From NCBI GenBank assembly GCA_030655075.1, contig JAURWE010000024.1:248001-312000 (forward strand): DNA of 64,000 bases, in the 5' to 3' direction. The notes beneath the pieces were generated by a model. That model was not told the DNA's origin and searched no databases. It was given only the letters and a program-made list of their open reading frames with translations. Positions 8,619-18,169 of this stretch are shown piece by piece. The number at the start of each line of letters is the position of its first letter. The first letter of the stretch is position 1. Origin of the DNA: Pararhizobium sp. GTDB taxonomy: Bacteria > Pseudomonadota > Alphaproteobacteria > Rhizobiales > Rhizobiaceae. The translations under genes were made by a program, and so were the position numbers.

Positions 8619-10997
8619 ATGAGGATTCATTCCGTTGAAAATAGATTTATTGCGATCGTCTGCGCGGCCATGTTGCTGTTCGTGCTGCCGTTGGTGCTTG
8701 TCTTTCTGACGCTGACCTCGGAACGGGTCGAGCGCGAACGGCTGCACTATATCGGCTCACTTCTGAAGGCGAACGCCGAAGCGCTGAGCAAGCCGCTATG
8801 GGATCTCGACACCGACAGCACGCGGCGGATCGCCGAAAGCATGGCTGCCGATGGCGATATTCTCCGTGTCACTATTCGCGACACATCCGGCGCCGTCAGC
8901 ATCGTGATACCGGCTGAGACAGCCGGCCTTGCCGAGCCGCAGACGACCATGTCGGCCGGCGTTCTCTATCACTCGCCGAATGGCGTAAAAACGATCGGCA
9001 CAGCGGAGATCCGCGTCCGCTCGCACTCCCTCCTGTCCCGTTTCAGCGAGGACGAACTGACGGTGCTGGCCATTCTGGTCTTCGCTGCCGGTATCGTTTT
9101 TGCCTCTGCCATCATCGGCAACCGCATCACCATCATCCGCCCTCTCATGCGGCTGACCGACGCCATCGAGGCTACGCGCCGGCTCGGATCCCGCCACCAT
9201 GTCGACTGGACATCGGCAGACGAAATGGGGACCCTTGCCGCAAGCTTCAACGAAATGCAGATGCGGCTCGCCCGCGAGGAAAGCGAACTGAAACGGGCGC
9301 ACACACGTGCGACCGATATCTACAACCGCACGCCGGCCATGCTCTTCTCGGTAGACGGCGACGACCGCATCACGGCGGTCAGCGACTACTGGCTGACCGC
9401 GACGCGCTATCATCGCTGCGATGTGATCGGCAAGCCATTCGTCGATTTCCTCGGTGAGGAATTCCGCGACGAATACGCTGCCCGCAAGATCGCCCTCGCG
9501 GACGATCTGTCCGTCAGCGAGATCAGCGTCGGGTTCCGCTGCGGCGATGGCAGCACGATGACCGTTCTCATTCTGGACACCGACACCCGCACGGACGGAG
9601 ACGACCGCAGCCTTTCGCTTTCGGTCATGACCGATGTCACCGAGCTCAAGGATGCCGAAAGCCGCAACCACAAGCAGGCGATCACCGATCATCTGACAGG
9701 CTTGCTGAACCGTCAGGGTTTCGAGGCGGCACTCGACACCAATATCATGGCTGTCGATGACGACCATTCGCAGCTCGCCTGCATCTTCATCGACATCGAC
9801 CGCTTCAAATGGATCAACGATACCTATGGCCATGCGGCCGGCGATCAGGTTCTCCGGCTGATCGTCGATCGTGTGCGCCCGCAACTGCGCCCATCCGATG
9901 TCATGGCCCGTCTCGGCGGCGACGAGTTCGCCATTCTCATTCCCTCGAAAGATGCCCAGGCACTGGCCGTCTCCACCTGCGAGATCATCAACACAGCCCT
10001 CAACCAGCTGATCGCCGTCGGCAGCTCAGAGGTCAGCGTCAGCGCCAGCATCGGCATCGCGCTCTACCCGATCCACGCCAAGAATGCCGCCGAGCTGCTG
10101 CTGAAATCCGACATGGCGATGTATGCGCGCAAGCGCGATGGCAAGAACGGCACCCAGCTTTTCGATCCGAGCATGCTCGACAATGCCCGCGAGCGCCACG
10201 AGATCGAGCAGCACATCGAGGCTGGCCTGAAGGAAGACTGGTTCACCGCCTATCTGCAGCCGATCGTCAGCCTGAGCGATGGCCGCATTGCCGGCTTCGA
10301 GGCCCTGATGCGGCTGGAACACCCGGAAAAAGGTGTCATGCCACCGGCAAAGATCATCGGTATTGCCGAAGAGAACGGCTCCATCATCCGCATCGGCGAC
10401 CGCATCATGCAGAAGGCGATCGAGAACCTGTCACGAATTTCGACGCTGGAAGGCACGCAGGACACCTATCTCGCCATCAACTTCTCGCCTTTGCAGTTCG
10501 ACACGGCGCTGCCCGCTCGCCTGGCGGCGATCCTGATGAAAAACAGCATCGCCCCCGCTCGCATCGTCATCGAGATCACCGAGGCCGTCCTGATGCTCGA
10601 CAGCCCGGAGATCCACACGATCCTGCGCCAGCTGAGCGATTTCGGCTGCCGCATCGCGCTCGACGATTTCGGGACCGGCTATTCCTCGCTCAGCTATCTC
10701 AACCGTTTCCCGGTCGACATCGTCAAGGTGGATCAGTCCTTCACCCGCTCGCTCGGCAACGATGCGCCGGATGTGCGCCGCAAGAGCCGGATGCTGATCA
10801 AGGGAATCAAGACGATTTCCCATCAGATGGGCTGCACCGTTATTGCCGAAGGTGTCGAGACCGAGGACCAGTGGGCAGCGTTGCGCAAGCTTGGTCTGGA
10901 TTATGGGCAGGGCTATCTCTTCAGCAGACCCATGCCGATCGACCGGATGATGGAAATGCTGGAGCAGGATTCCGAGCCGCAGGCAAAAGCCGTGTAA
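8619..10997 (+). CDS. Membrane GGDEF-EAL protein with HAMP and PAS domains
   Basis: 792 residues from the ATG at 8619 (a GTG at 8610 is possible). Order: TM1 (about 10-31), a periplasmic sensor region of about 115 residues, TM2 (about 150-170), HAMP (170-225), PAS (235-345), GGDEF (355-525) and EAL (535-790). The cyclase signature RLGGDEFAIL is intact. The phosphodiesterase side keeps FEALMRLEHP, DDFGTGYSSLSYL and KVDQSF, so both making and breaking cyclic-di-GMP look possible. It probably tunes biofilm or motility in response to a periplasmic cue. The next gene, 34 bases on, encodes a periplasmic solute-binding protein that could supply that cue (inference). Confidence 0.93.
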   Translation: MRIHSVENRFIAIVCAAMLLFVLPLVLVFLTLTSERVERERLHYIGSLLKANAEALSKPLWDLDTDSTRRIAESMAADGDILRVTIRDTSGAVSIVIPAETAGLAEPQTTMSAGVLYHSPNGVKTIGTAEIRVRSHSLLSRFSEDELTVLAILVFAAGIVFASAIIGNRITIIRPLMRLTDAIEATRRLGSRHHVDWTSADEMGTLAASFNEMQMRLAREESELKRAHTRATDIYNRTPAMLFSVDGDDRITAVSDYWLTATRYHRCDVIGKPFVDFLGEEFRDEYAARKIALADDLSVSEISVGFRCGDGSTMTVLILDTDTRTDGDDRSLSLSVMTDVTELKDAESRNHKQAITDHLTGLLNRQGFEAALDTNIMAVDDDHSQLACIFIDIDRFKWINDTYGHAAGDQVLRLIVDRVRPQLRPSDVMARLGGDEFAILIPSKDAQALAVSTCEIINTALNQLIAVGSSEVSVSASIGIALYPIHAKNAAELLLKSDMAMYARKRDGKNGTQLFDPSMLDNARERHEIEQHIEAGLKEDWFTAYLQPIVSLSDGRIAGFEALMRLEHPEKGVMPPAKIIGIAEENGSIIRIGDRIMQKAIENLSRISTLEGTQDTYLAINFSPLQFDTALPARLAAILMKNSIAPARIVIEITEAVLMLDSPEIHTILRQLSDFGCRIALDDFGTGYSSLSYLNRFPVDIVKVDQSFTRSLGNDAPDVRRKSRMLIKGIKTISHQMGCTVIAEGVETEDQWAALRKLGLDYGQGYLFSRPMPIDRMMEMLEQDSEPQAKAV

Positions 10998-11031
10998 GGC
11001 AGATCTTAAGGCGGGAAGAAGGAGGTCGACA

Positions 11032-11748
11032 ATGAAACCATTCGTGCTGTCTCTCTTTCTCATCTGCAGCCATGCGGCCCATGCAGAGACCCTCAATATT
11101 CTCACGGAAGACTATCCACCCTACAACTTCAAAAGCGGCAGCGAAGTGCGCGGCGCGGCGACGGAACAAATACACCTGATCCTCAAGGCGGCCGGCATCG
11201 ATTACACAATCGAAGTCCTGCCCTGGGCGCGCGCCTACAGGCTGGCCGAAAAGGACGCATCGTCCTGTGTTTATACGACCGGGCATTCGGCGGAGCGGTC
11301 CGGCACCTTCAAATGGGTGGAACCTCTGCTCATCGACCGTATGGTCATGGTGCGCACGGCTCAGTCCGATGCAAGGCCAGCCTCCGTCGAAGACGCAAAA
11401 CGCTTCAGCATCGGAACCCAGCGGGACGATTTTTCCGAAGACTTTCTCAAGCGCAACAACTTTCCAAAGATCGACCTGGCGGCAAATTTCGACCTGACCC
11501 TCAAGAAGCTTCTGGGTGGTAGGCTCGACCTGATGATGACATCGGAAAAGACCTTTGAGACGATGAAGGCCGCAGGCCAGCCAATCGAGGCGGCGCTGGT
11601 GCTCGGTGGCAGGAACTACGGTTTGGCCTGCAACCTGGCGGTTTCCGATACGGCGATCACAAGAATGCAGGCAGAACTTGACCGCCTGATCGCTGATGGA
11701 ACGCAAGACAGGATTTTCGCCGCCTACGGTCTGAAGCCCAATCGATAG
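11032..11748 (+). CDS. Orphan periplasmic solute-binding protein (SBP family 3-like)
   Basis: 238 residues, ATG at 11032 with GGAGG ahead. Residues 1-19 form a signal peptide ([15 protein letters not shown]). The mature start [14 protein letters not shown] and the later [17 protein letters not shown] are typical of bacterial type-3 extracellular solute-binding proteins. No permease or ATPase gene is adjacent, so it is not part of a visible transporter operon. Because it follows the GGDEF-EAL gene closely on the same strand, a sensing role with that receptor is plausible but unproven. Stand-alone SBP_3 proteins are also common in proteobacteria without a known partner. Confidence 0.82.
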   Translation: MKPFVLSLFLICSHAAHAETLNILTEDYPPYNFKSGSEVRGAATEQIHLILKAAGIDYTIEVLPWARAYRLAEKDASSCVYTTGHSAERSGTFKWVEPLLIDRMVMVRTAQSDARPASVEDAKRFSIGTQRDDFSEDFLKRNNFPKIDLAANFDLTLKKLLGGRLDLMMTSEKTFETMKAAGQPIEAALVLGGRNYGLACNLAVSDTAITRMQAELDRLIADGTQDRIFAAYGLKPNR

Positions 11749-11825
11749 GCCCAAAGTCAAGAAAGCGGTTGACTTGGATCCCATTTCGCGATGGTGAAAC
11801 GCCACACTGTTTTGGAACGCACCTC

Positions 11826-12533
11826 ATGCTTGTCATCGCCGGCCTTGGAAATCCTGGCCCGAAATACGCCAACAATAGGCACAATATCGGCTTCATGGCT
11901 GTCGACGCCATCCAGCGGCGTCACAGTTTTTCGCCCTGGTCGAAGAAATTCAAGGCCGAAATCTCCGAAGGGGAGCTCGGCGGTGAGCGCGTGCTGCTGA
12001 TGAAGCCGCAAACCTTCATGAACCTGTCCGGCGAAGCGGTCGGCGAGGCGATGCGATTTTACAAGCTGGGACCGGAAAACGTGCTGGCGATCTATGACGA
12101 ACTGGACCTGACGCCAGCGAAAGCACGCATCAAGACCGGCGGCGGCCATGGCGGCCACAACGGCATCAAATCGCTGGACGCCCATTGCGGCCGCGAATAC
12201 CGCCGTCTGCGCCTCGGCATCGGCCACCCGGGCTCCAAGGAACAGGTGCACAATCATGTGCTGGGCGATTTCGCCAAGGTTGACAGGATCTGGCTGGAAC
12301 CGCTGCTCGACGCGCTGGCCAACCACGCGGACATGCTGGTGAAAGGCGAGGATTCGCAGTTTCTTAACAAGCTGACCCTGGCAACAGGCGGCGCACAAGA
12401 GAAAGAAGAGCCGGCGAAGCCGGCCGCCAAGTCGCACATCCATCAGGCACGAAACAGTGCACAACCGAAAAAACTGCCCGCAAGCGGGCCCATGGCCGAT
12501 ATTTTGAAGAAGATGTTCGGTAACAAAGAGTGA
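11826..12533 (+). CDS. pth: Peptidyl-tRNA hydrolase
   Basis: 235 residues from the ATG at 11826; the upstream in-frame start at 11769 lacks family similarity. Pth recycles tRNA from peptidyl-tRNAs that fall off the ribosome. Visible: [20 protein letters not shown] with the catalytic His at the end, [10 protein letters not shown], the Asp of LAIYDELDL and [13 protein letters not shown]. After the core (about 190 residues) there is a Lys/Pro/Ala tail of about 45 residues, as often found in alphaproteobacterial Pth. It sits upstream of ychF by 2.8 kb; rplY-pth-ychF is a common gene order, here interrupted by insertions. Confidence 0.96.
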   Translation: MLVIAGLGNPGPKYANNRHNIGFMAVDAIQRRHSFSPWSKKFKAEISEGELGGERVLLMKPQTFMNLSGEAVGEAMRFYKLGPENVLAIYDELDLTPAKARIKTGGGHGGHNGIKSLDAHCGREYRRLRLGIGHPGSKEQVHNHVLGDFAKVDRIWLEPLLDALANHADMLVKGEDSQFLNKLTLATGGAQEKEEPAKPAAKSHIHQARNSAQPKKLPASGPMADILKKMFGNKE

Positions 12534-12635
12534 GTCGGCCTTCCGGCAAACGCCGGTTAAAAGCCAAAATTTACCTTTTGAAGCTAGCCTTGTGTACGGC
12601 GTCTATCAGGAAGAGCCCGAAACAGGGATTTTGCA

Positions 12636-13112
12636 ATGAAACCTGCCATTCGTTTCCTACAATCCATCGTCATTAGCACAAGCGTGCTCGCCGGTTCGAC
12701 GAGCAGCGCATTTGCCTTGCCGTCGGTCTACACCATCCGCCACGACATGGGCGGTCATGTCATCGACTATGCCATCAAGATGAAGCGCATGGAGCAGGAC
12801 GGCCGGTCGGTCCGTTTCGCCGGACGATGCGATTCGGCATGCACCCTGTTCCTCGGCCTGCCCAGTGCCCAGACCTGCATCACCCCGGCAGCGAAATTCG
12901 GTTTTCATCTGCCCTTCGGCAGCTCTGCGCGCGGCAACAAGGTGGCCGCCAATTTTCTCATCAAGACCTATCCGGGCTGGGTGCGCACCTGGTTGCGTGC
13001 CAACGGCGGGCTTAACAACAGCCTCAAGACGATGACCTATCAGTATGCAAGCCGCTTTATCGACACCTGCGGCTCACCCGGCCGTGTCGTGACCGTGGCA
13101 GCGTCGTACTGA
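12636..13112 (+). CDS. Secreted small protein resembling ClpP-like periplasmic family (COG3904-type)
   Basis: 158 residues with an N-terminal signal peptide (about 1-26, ending SSAFA). The core has VIDYAIKMKRMEQDGRSV, then FAGRCDSACTLFLGLP and AAKFGFHLPFGSS. The G-x-C-x-SACT and GFH pattern matches a family of predicted periplasmic proteins distantly like ClpP/crotonase proteases, where the Ser and His could be catalytic. No experimentally known function is recalled. It has its own gap on both sides and is not in an obvious operon. Five cysteines in the mature part suggest disulfides. Confidence 0.65.
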   Translation: MKPAIRFLQSIVISTSVLAGSTSSAFALPSVYTIRHDMGGHVIDYAIKMKRMEQDGRSVRFAGRCDSACTLFLGLPSAQTCITPAAKFGFHLPFGSSARGNKVAANFLIKTYPGWVRTWLRANGGLNNSLKTMTYQYASRFIDTCGSPGRVVTVAASY

Positions 13113-13321
13113 TCATCACACCGGGCACGGACTGACCGCAAGGCCGGTCCCTGTTGACGATACACACGCACACCGCCAGTCCCGGCGGTCCACGGGTGCC
13201 ACAGTCATCCCCTCAAGCCGCACCAGTGACAGTTTGCCACCGCTGCGGCCCCGGCCTCCCTTTTGAGCCAGAATGGGCAGCGCCTGCCCCGGCGCCCCCG
13301 ATCCCAGCCGTATCAGGCTTC

Positions 13322-14341
13322 CTAGTCGTCATCACCGCCATGGCCGCCGCGACCACCACCATTGTCGTCGTCGCCTCCGCCGCCATGGCCACCACGGCCG
13401 CCGCCGTTGTCATCATCGCCGCCGCCGCCATCACCGCCACGGCCACCGCCGTTGTCGTCGTCGCCACCGCCGCCCTGGCCGCCACGGCCACCGCCGTTGT
13501 CATCATCGCCACCGCCGCCATGGCCACCACGACCGCCACCGTTGTCATCGCCGCCACCGCCGCCATTGCCACCACGGCCGCCGCCATTGTCATCGCCGCC
13601 ACCGCCGCCATTGCCACCACGGCCACCACCGTTGTCGTCGCCACCACCACCTCCGTGGCCACCACGGCCGCCGCCGTTGTCGTCGCCACCACCACCTCCG
13701 TGGCCACCACGGCCGCCGCCGTTGTCGTCGCCACCACCATCTCCGTGGCCACCACGGCCGCCGCCGTTGTCGTCGCCACCACCTCCGTGGCCTCCGCCAT
13801 TGTGGCCTCCGCCATTGTGGCCACCACCGTTGTGGCCACCACCGTTGTGGCCACCGCCATTGTGACCACCACCATTGTGGCCTCCGCCATTGTGACCGCC
13901 ACCATTATCGCCGCCGCCGTCATCGCCGCCGCCGTTGTCACCACCGCCGTTGTCACCACCGCCGTCGCCACCGCCATTGTCATTGCCGCCAGAGCTGGCA
14001 ACGCTGGCCGGTGCGTTATTGTCATCATCGGCACCGCCGCCGAATAGGGTCGGTGTAGTGATGGGCGAATTGCCACTGTTGCTCGAAGGGAAGACATTGC
14101 GGCTGCCCAGGGTAGGCTGGGTCGAAGCCAGGGCGGTGCAGGCTGTGTTGACTAACCGGTATGTGCGTCTGACTTTTTCCAGATCTTCCAGGCTGCCCGA
14201 GGTAAGGGCCGCTTCGCAAGCCTTGTCCGCGCGGGCCTTCATTGCTTTCGATACAAACCATTGCGCCGAAGCGCTTTGCCCCATCCCGGCCAGAACAAGA
14301 CCAGCAACAGCCAGGGTATAGGTTATTTTTACTCTAGACAT
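13322..14341 (-). CDS. Secreted glycine-rich repeat protein
   Basis: 339 residues from the ATG at 14341 (GGGAGG ahead; an upstream ATG at 14353 is less likely). Residues 1-26 are a signal peptide ending ASAQW. An ordinary-looking segment of about 75 residues follows (KAMKARADKACEAAL, LEKVRRTYRLVNTACTAL). From about residue 115 to the end the protein is almost only Gly, Asp, Asn, His and Arg: first five-residue GGHNG units, then 14-15-residue units of the type DDNGGGRGGHGGGG. The repetitive half is encoded by a minisatellite. A structural or metal-binding extracellular role is inferred from composition. All reading frames are open here, but only this one has a signal peptide and ribosome site. 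Confidence 0.72.
   Translation of the reverse strand: MSRVKITYTLAVAGLVLAGMGQSASAQWFVSKAMKARADKACEAALTSGSLEDLEKVRRTYRLVNTACTALASTQPTLGSRNVFPSSNSGNSPITTPTLFGGGADDDNNAPASVASSGGNDNGGGDGGGDNGGGDNGGGDDGGGDNGGGHNGGGHNGGGHNGGGHNGGGHNGGGHNGGGHNGGGHGGGGDDNGGGRGGHGDGGGDDNGGGRGGHGGGGGDDNGGGRGGHGGGGGDDNGGGRGGNGGGGGDDNGGGRGGNGGGGGDDNGGGRGGHGGGGDDDNGGGRGGQGGGGDDDNGGGRGGDGGGGDDDNGGGRGGHGGGGDDDNGGGRGGHGGDDD
13340..13990. repeat. 42/45-bp coding minisatellite
   Basis: Near-identical units beginning CTCCGTGGCCACCACGG recur at 13651, 13696, 13741 and 13783, that is at 45, 45 and 42 bases, with more diverged copies upstream to about 13340. A second array of about 15-base units (GCCACCACCGTTGTG type) spans about 13795-13930. 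Recurrent slippage or unequal exchange is the likely origin. Confidence 0.85.
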
Positions 14342-14576
14342 GAAACCTCCCATACCTATTGTAACGATAACGGCGCTATGCCGATCGGTACTTTAGATTT
14401 ACAGTGAATTAACCATAAAATTCTCGCAGCCTGAGCATGAAGAAACTTGGGGAAATTCAAACTGCGGATAGTCCGTACTTTTCATATTCCTTCGTCGCAA
14501 GGAAAACCGGGACTTTGGTCTGAGGATATAGCGACATTGGTCACCGCAAGGGCGGCAACCGAAGGACGGAAAAAGC
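14342..14576. other. Intergenic region upstream of the glycine-rich gene
   Basis: AT-richer than its surroundings (around 14365-14440). It should hold the promoter of the glycine-rich gene on the minus strand; no clear motif or gene was identified. Confidence 0.5.
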
Positions 14577-14771
14577 ATGGAAATCCAGGGGTATTCGTCG
14601 AACGACCCGCTCAGGGATGTGGATATTCAGGCTGATGAAAAGGGAAATGCGTATAAAGCGGAGCGTTCGCGCTGGTCTTTGACGCCAACGAAACGGGCCA
14701 GTATCGCACTGATAACGAAAGTATACTATCGAGCCGCTGCTAGATCAGCCGGATCTCGCCCAGCCGGATAA
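14577..14771 (+). CDS. Possible small hypothetical protein
   Basis: 64 codons starting at an ATG with GAAGGACGG about 10 bases upstream. The N-terminal part is polar and acidic (SSNDPLRDVDIQADEKGNAY), then basic. It matches nothing I recognise. Its 3' end overlaps the last 32 bases of the convergent membrane-protein gene, which weakens the call. It could be spurious. Confidence 0.3.
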   Translation: MEIQGYSSNDPLRDVDIQADEKGNAYKAERSRWSLTPTKRASIALITKVYYRAAARSAGSRPAG

Positions 14772-15126
14772 ACCACAGCTCCCAGAGCCAGACGATGCCT
14801 GCATCGATCAGCCAGGCCATCATGCCCGAGAAATCGGACGAAAACAGCATGGCGCCCATGCCGCCGAGAACGGTGAAGACGCAGGAATTCTGAAAGTTCT
14901 TGGCGCTGTCGAGCTGGTAGTAGCCGGCATCGTCATATTCGGTGCCGAACACCCGGTCGGTCCAGTCGTAGCCGTCGCTCAGCATCATATCCATCATCGG
15001 CTTGTCGGAGAGACGGTCGGGCAGCAGGTTGAAGACCGCGCGGCAGACATGACCGATCGCGCCGAGAATCCAAAACAGAGCGGCGGCGGCAAAGTAGTGC
15101 CAGGTGGCGGCTTCGGCAAAAATCAT
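14740..15126 (-). CDS. Small integral membrane protein, function unknown
   Basis: 128 residues if translation starts at the ATG at 15126 (GGAAAGGG about eight bases upstream); in-frame ATGs at 15177 and 15234 would add up to 36 residues. Hydrophobic helices are visible at the start (TWHYFAAAALFWILGAIGH), in the middle (CVFTVLGGMGAMLF) and at the end (IDAGIVWLWELWFI), giving three or so membrane spans with a polar loop DGYDWTDRVFGTEYDDAGYY. The gene is divergent from ychF. No family is recognised. Confidence 0.6.
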   Translation of the reverse strand: MIFAEAATWHYFAAAALFWILGAIGHVCRAVFNLLPDRLSDKPMMDMMLSDGYDWTDRVFGTEYDDAGYYQLDSAKNFQNSCVFTVLGGMGAMLFSSDFSGMMAWLIDAGIVWLWELWFIRLGEIRLI

Positions 15127-15327
15127 TCCGGCCCTTTCCGGCGCCGCTTCGAACAGGCAGACGATACCATCCGGCATTTTCCAAGCGCTCAACAAGGCTG
15201 GTAAACAAGCCGTTTCCCTGCCGGAAAACCGCATAATTTCCGGGCTTTTCGCCAAAAGGCTTGACCTTGCCCTGCCCTTTCGCCCATAGCCACAGCACAA
15301 TTTTTAAGAAAAGACGGACATCATCTC

Positions 15328-16431
15328 ATGGGTTTCAAATGCGGTATCGTCGGGCTTCCCAATGTCGGCAAGTCGACCCTGTTCAACGCGCTGACCAAGA
15401 CGGCGCAGGCGCAGGCGGCCAATTATCCCTTCTGCACCATCGAGCCGAACACCGGCGAAGTCGCCGTGCCGGACCCGCGCATGCGGGCGCTGGCGGACGT
15501 TGCCAAGTCCAAGGAAATCATTCCGACGCGCATCTCCTTCGTCGATATCGCCGGTCTCGTGCGCGGTGCATCGAAGGGGGAAGGCCTCGGCAACAAGTTC
15601 CTCGCCAACATCCGCGAAGTCGATGCCACCGTGCATGTGCTGCGCTGCTTCGAGGATGACGACATCACCCATGTCGAAGGCCGCATCAATCCGGTCGGCG
15701 ACGCCGAGACCATTGAAACCGAGCTGATGCTCGCCGATCTGGAAAGCCTCGAGCGCCGCACCGAACAGACCCGCAAGCGCGCCGCCTCCAAGGAGAAGGA
15801 ATCGCTGGCGCTTCTTCCGGTCATGGATGCATCGTTGAAGCTGCTGCAGGAGGGCAAGCCGGTGCGCACACTGCTGGCGACGCTGAGCCCGGAAGAGCTT
15901 GATATCCTCAAGAGCCTCAATCTGCTCACTGCCCACCCCGTTCTTTACGTCTGCAATGTCGCCGAAGCCGACGCCGCCACCGGCAATGCCCACACCAAGG
16001 CCGTGGAGGTCATGGCCAAGGCGCAAGGGGCCGAAACCGTCATCATCTCGGCGGCGATCGAATCCGAAGTGGCGCAGTTGCCCGACGAAGAAGCCAAGGA
16101 GTTCCTCGAGGCACTCGGCCTGCACGAAGCAGGCCTCGACCAGTTGATCCGCGCCGGCTACAAGCTGCTCGACCTCATCACCTATTTCACCGTCGGCCCC
16201 AAGGAAACCCGCGCCTGGACCATTCAGCGCGGCACCAAGGCCCCCGGCGCTGCCGGCGTCATCCACACGGATTTCGAACGCGGCTTCATCCGCGCCTTTA
16301 CCATCGCTTACGAAGACTACATCGCCTTCAAGGGCGAAGTCGGCGCCAAGGAAGCCGGCAAGGGCCGCGACGAAGGCAAGGAATACGTGGTCCAGGACGG
16401 CGACGTCATCCACTTCCGCTTCAACACGTAA
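15328..16431 (+). CDS. ychF: Ribosome-binding ATPase YchF (Obg family)
   Basis: 367 residues, typical length. YchF is an Obg-like P-loop protein that prefers ATP and binds ribosomes, linked to stress and redox responses. Seen: G1 motif [17 protein letters not shown], the [11 protein letters not shown] switch [19 protein letters not shown] (G3), a coiled-coil arm (about 125-190) and a C-terminal TGS domain including [14 protein letters not shown] and [15 protein letters not shown]. The ATG at 15328 gives the family start [13 protein letters not shown] strong terminator follows, so it is probably monocistronic. Confidence 0.97.
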   Translation: MGFKCGIVGLPNVGKSTLFNALTKTAQAQAANYPFCTIEPNTGEVAVPDPRMRALADVAKSKEIIPTRISFVDIAGLVRGASKGEGLGNKFLANIREVDATVHVLRCFEDDDITHVEGRINPVGDAETIETELMLADLESLERRTEQTRKRAASKEKESLALLPVMDASLKLLQEGKPVRTLLATLSPEELDILKSLNLLTAHPVLYVCNVAEADAATGNAHTKAVEVMAKAQGAETVIISAAIESEVAQLPDEEAKEFLEALGLHEAGLDQLIRAGYKLLDLITYFTVGPKETRAWTIQRGTKAPGAAGVIHTDFERGFIRAFTIAYEDYIAFKGEVGAKEAGKGRDEGKEYVVQDGDVIHFRFNT

Positions 16432-16460
16432 GCCAGCCGCCAGCGATTGAGACTTTGGAA

Positions 16461-16488
16461 CCCTGCCGGGCAATCGGCAGGGTTTTTT
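16461..16488 (+). terminator. Intrinsic terminator after ychF
   Basis: CCCTGCCG-GGCAAT-CGGCAGGG followed by six T residues. It lies just before the convergent membrane-protein gene stop. Confidence 0.92.
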
Positions 16489-16498
16489 GTTTGTAGGA

Positions 16499-17602
16499 TC
16501 AGTGCGCCCCATGCAGGCGCGCCGTCACCGTCTCGGGCAGCAGGCGCATAACCGCCCGCCGCAGATGCCGCCAGAAGATGCCGACCGTCAGCACCACGAT
16601 GCCGACGGCGAGAATGGTGACGTAGAGATATTCCGCCGGCCCCGAGCCGGTCTGCTTCAGGATCGTCCAGATGGCAAAACCCAGCGACAGCAGCCCTGAG
16701 GTGACGAAGGCGCGCCGGTCGATGACAAGGCCGATGGCCATGAACACGGCGACGATGGCAATCACCGCCGCAGCCCGGGCCGGCGAGGTGCCCGACGCCC
16801 ACCAGTTGTCGGCGACCTCGTTGAGAAAGACGAAGGACAGCATTGAGTAGAGCAGCACCGGTGCGGCGCCGAGATGCAGCCAGAAGGCGATGTCGGAGCG
16901 GCGCGTCACCCGCTGCGGATCGGACAGGTCGTAGCACATGGCGATGGCAAAGACGCCGAGCGCGCCGGCGAAGAACACCAGCACGGACAGAAGCCGGTGA
17001 TCGGCGATGACATTGCTGCTGCCAAGCACGAGGCCGAGCCCCTGCAGCACCAGCGCCACGGCCGTGCCGACCAGCGTCAAGAGCAGCATGGAGAGCGCCA
17101 GCGGCACCCGGTAGCGCCAGTAGAAGGCGCCGAGGACGAGCGGAAACGGCGCAACGAAGGCGAGGCACACGGCCATCGTGCTCCAGCTTTCCATGTAATC
17201 GCCAAGCACGATCATCATGATGCCGCAGAGCCAGTTGGTAAGCGCAATGGTCAGCGCGAAGGCCGGAAGCGCCAGCCGCTGCCGCCGCACCAGAATTTCC
17301 GCCAGAATGATGATCGCCGGCAGCGTTGCAAAAATCGAGCCCAGACCGGTTACGCCGATCAGCGCAATGATGACGCCGATGGTGATGAGAATATCGTGGA
17401 AGCCGCGCACGAACCGCGGCGCTTCCGTGTCGCCGAGTTCATCGGGCGGCGACAGCAGCGACGGGGCGGATGCCGGGAATGAAACATCTGCAAGCACACC
17501 GACGCCCTGCCTGGTCAGATAGGATTCGAGCTGCCCGGCATGATCTGCAGAGATCAACCCTTCGGTGGCGGCCCCGGCCAGAACATCGCTCAGACTTCGC
17601 AT
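16499..17602 (-). CDS. Polytopic membrane protein, DUF2157-like
   Basis: 367 residues from the ATG at 17602; longer in-frame starts reach back to 18013 through sequence antisense to the maoC gene and are rejected. The N-terminal cytosolic region (1-70) has a short helical domain (GLISADHAGQLESYLTRQGV) as in DUF2157-type proteins. About ten membrane helices follow, beginning ILITIGVIIALIGVTGLGSI. No catalytic or transport motif is evident, so function is unknown. The gene is convergent with ychF and divergent from the maoC pair. Confidence 0.78.
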   Translation of the reverse strand: MRSLSDVLAGAATEGLISADHAGQLESYLTRQGVGVLADVSFPASAPSLLSPPDELGDTEAPRFVRGFHDILITIGVIIALIGVTGLGSIFATLPAIIILAEILVRRQRLALPAFALTIALTNWLCGIMMIVLGDYMESWSTMAVCLAFVAPFPLVLGAFYWRYRVPLALSMLLLTLVGTAVALVLQGLGLVLGSSNVIADHRLLSVLVFFAGALGVFAIAMCYDLSDPQRVTRRSDIAFWLHLGAAPVLLYSMLSFVFLNEVADNWWASGTSPARAAAVIAIVAVFMAIGLVIDRRAFVTSGLLSLGFAIWTILKQTGSGPAEYLYVTILAVGIVVLTVGIFWRHLRRAVMRLLPETVTARLHGAH

Positions 17603-17710
17603 GCATTCATCCTTATCGCGCCCATCGGTAACGACCGGGCAGGTCACGATATTCTGCCTTTTTCGCCCCGCCGCATCTGCTATGCATAGCGGGTTGCAGG
17701 AGAACAGACG

Positions 17711-18169
17711 ATGCTTTGGTTCGAAGATTTTATGGAAGGGCGCGTGTTTTCCTTTGCCCCGGTGGAGATGAAGGCAGAAGATATCATCGCATTTGCGGCC
17801 GAATTCGATCCGCAGCCGATGCACCTCTCGGAAGAAGGCGGCAAGGCCAGCATTCTGGGCGGTCTCTCGGCCTCGGGCTGGCACACCAGCGCCGTGATGA
17901 TGCGCATGCTTTGTGATGCCTATATCGGCCAATCGGCCTCGGAGGGCTCGCCCGGCATCGACAGCATGGAGTGGAAGAAGCCGGTGCTGGCCGGAGACAC
18001 GCTGTCGGGGCAATGCACCGTCACCGAAGCCCGCGTCTCCGCTTCACGGCCCGGTATCGGCATTGTCAGGTTTCGCGGCGACGTGATGAACCAGCGCGGC
18101 CAGACCGTCGCCGTCTGCGACTATATCAACATGATCCGCCTGAGGCCCGATGGGAGCACCAGCCGATGA
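17711..18169 (+). CDS. MaoC-like hotdog dehydratase (first of a tandem pair)
   Basis: 152 residues. The MaoC hydratase signature is present: DIIAFAAEFDPQPMHLSEE with the catalytic-type D and H, and LGGLSASGWHTSAVMMRML. Such single-hotdog enzymes hydrate enoyl-CoA or related thioesters. The next gene encodes a paralogue and overlaps by four bases (ATGA), so translation is coupled and the two may form a heteromer. The metabolic pathway is not visible from neighbours. Confidence 0.88.
   Translation: MLWFEDFMEGRVFSFAPVEMKAEDIIAFAAEFDPQPMHLSEEGGKASILGGLSASGWHTSAVMMRMLCDAYIGQSASEGSPGIDSMEWKKPVLAGDTLSGQCTVTEARVSASRPGIGIVRFRGDVMNQRGQTVAVCDYINMIRLRPDGSTSR

Noticed and set aside
13340..13990. Regular repeats considered as a CRISPR array
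   Set aside because: The units abut without unique spacers and are coding; period is 15 or 42/45 bases.
13154..14097. Several long ORFs in other frames of the glycine-rich repeat
   Set aside because: The repeat unit is a multiple of three and free of stops, so all frames are open; none of the others has a signal peptide or ribosome site.
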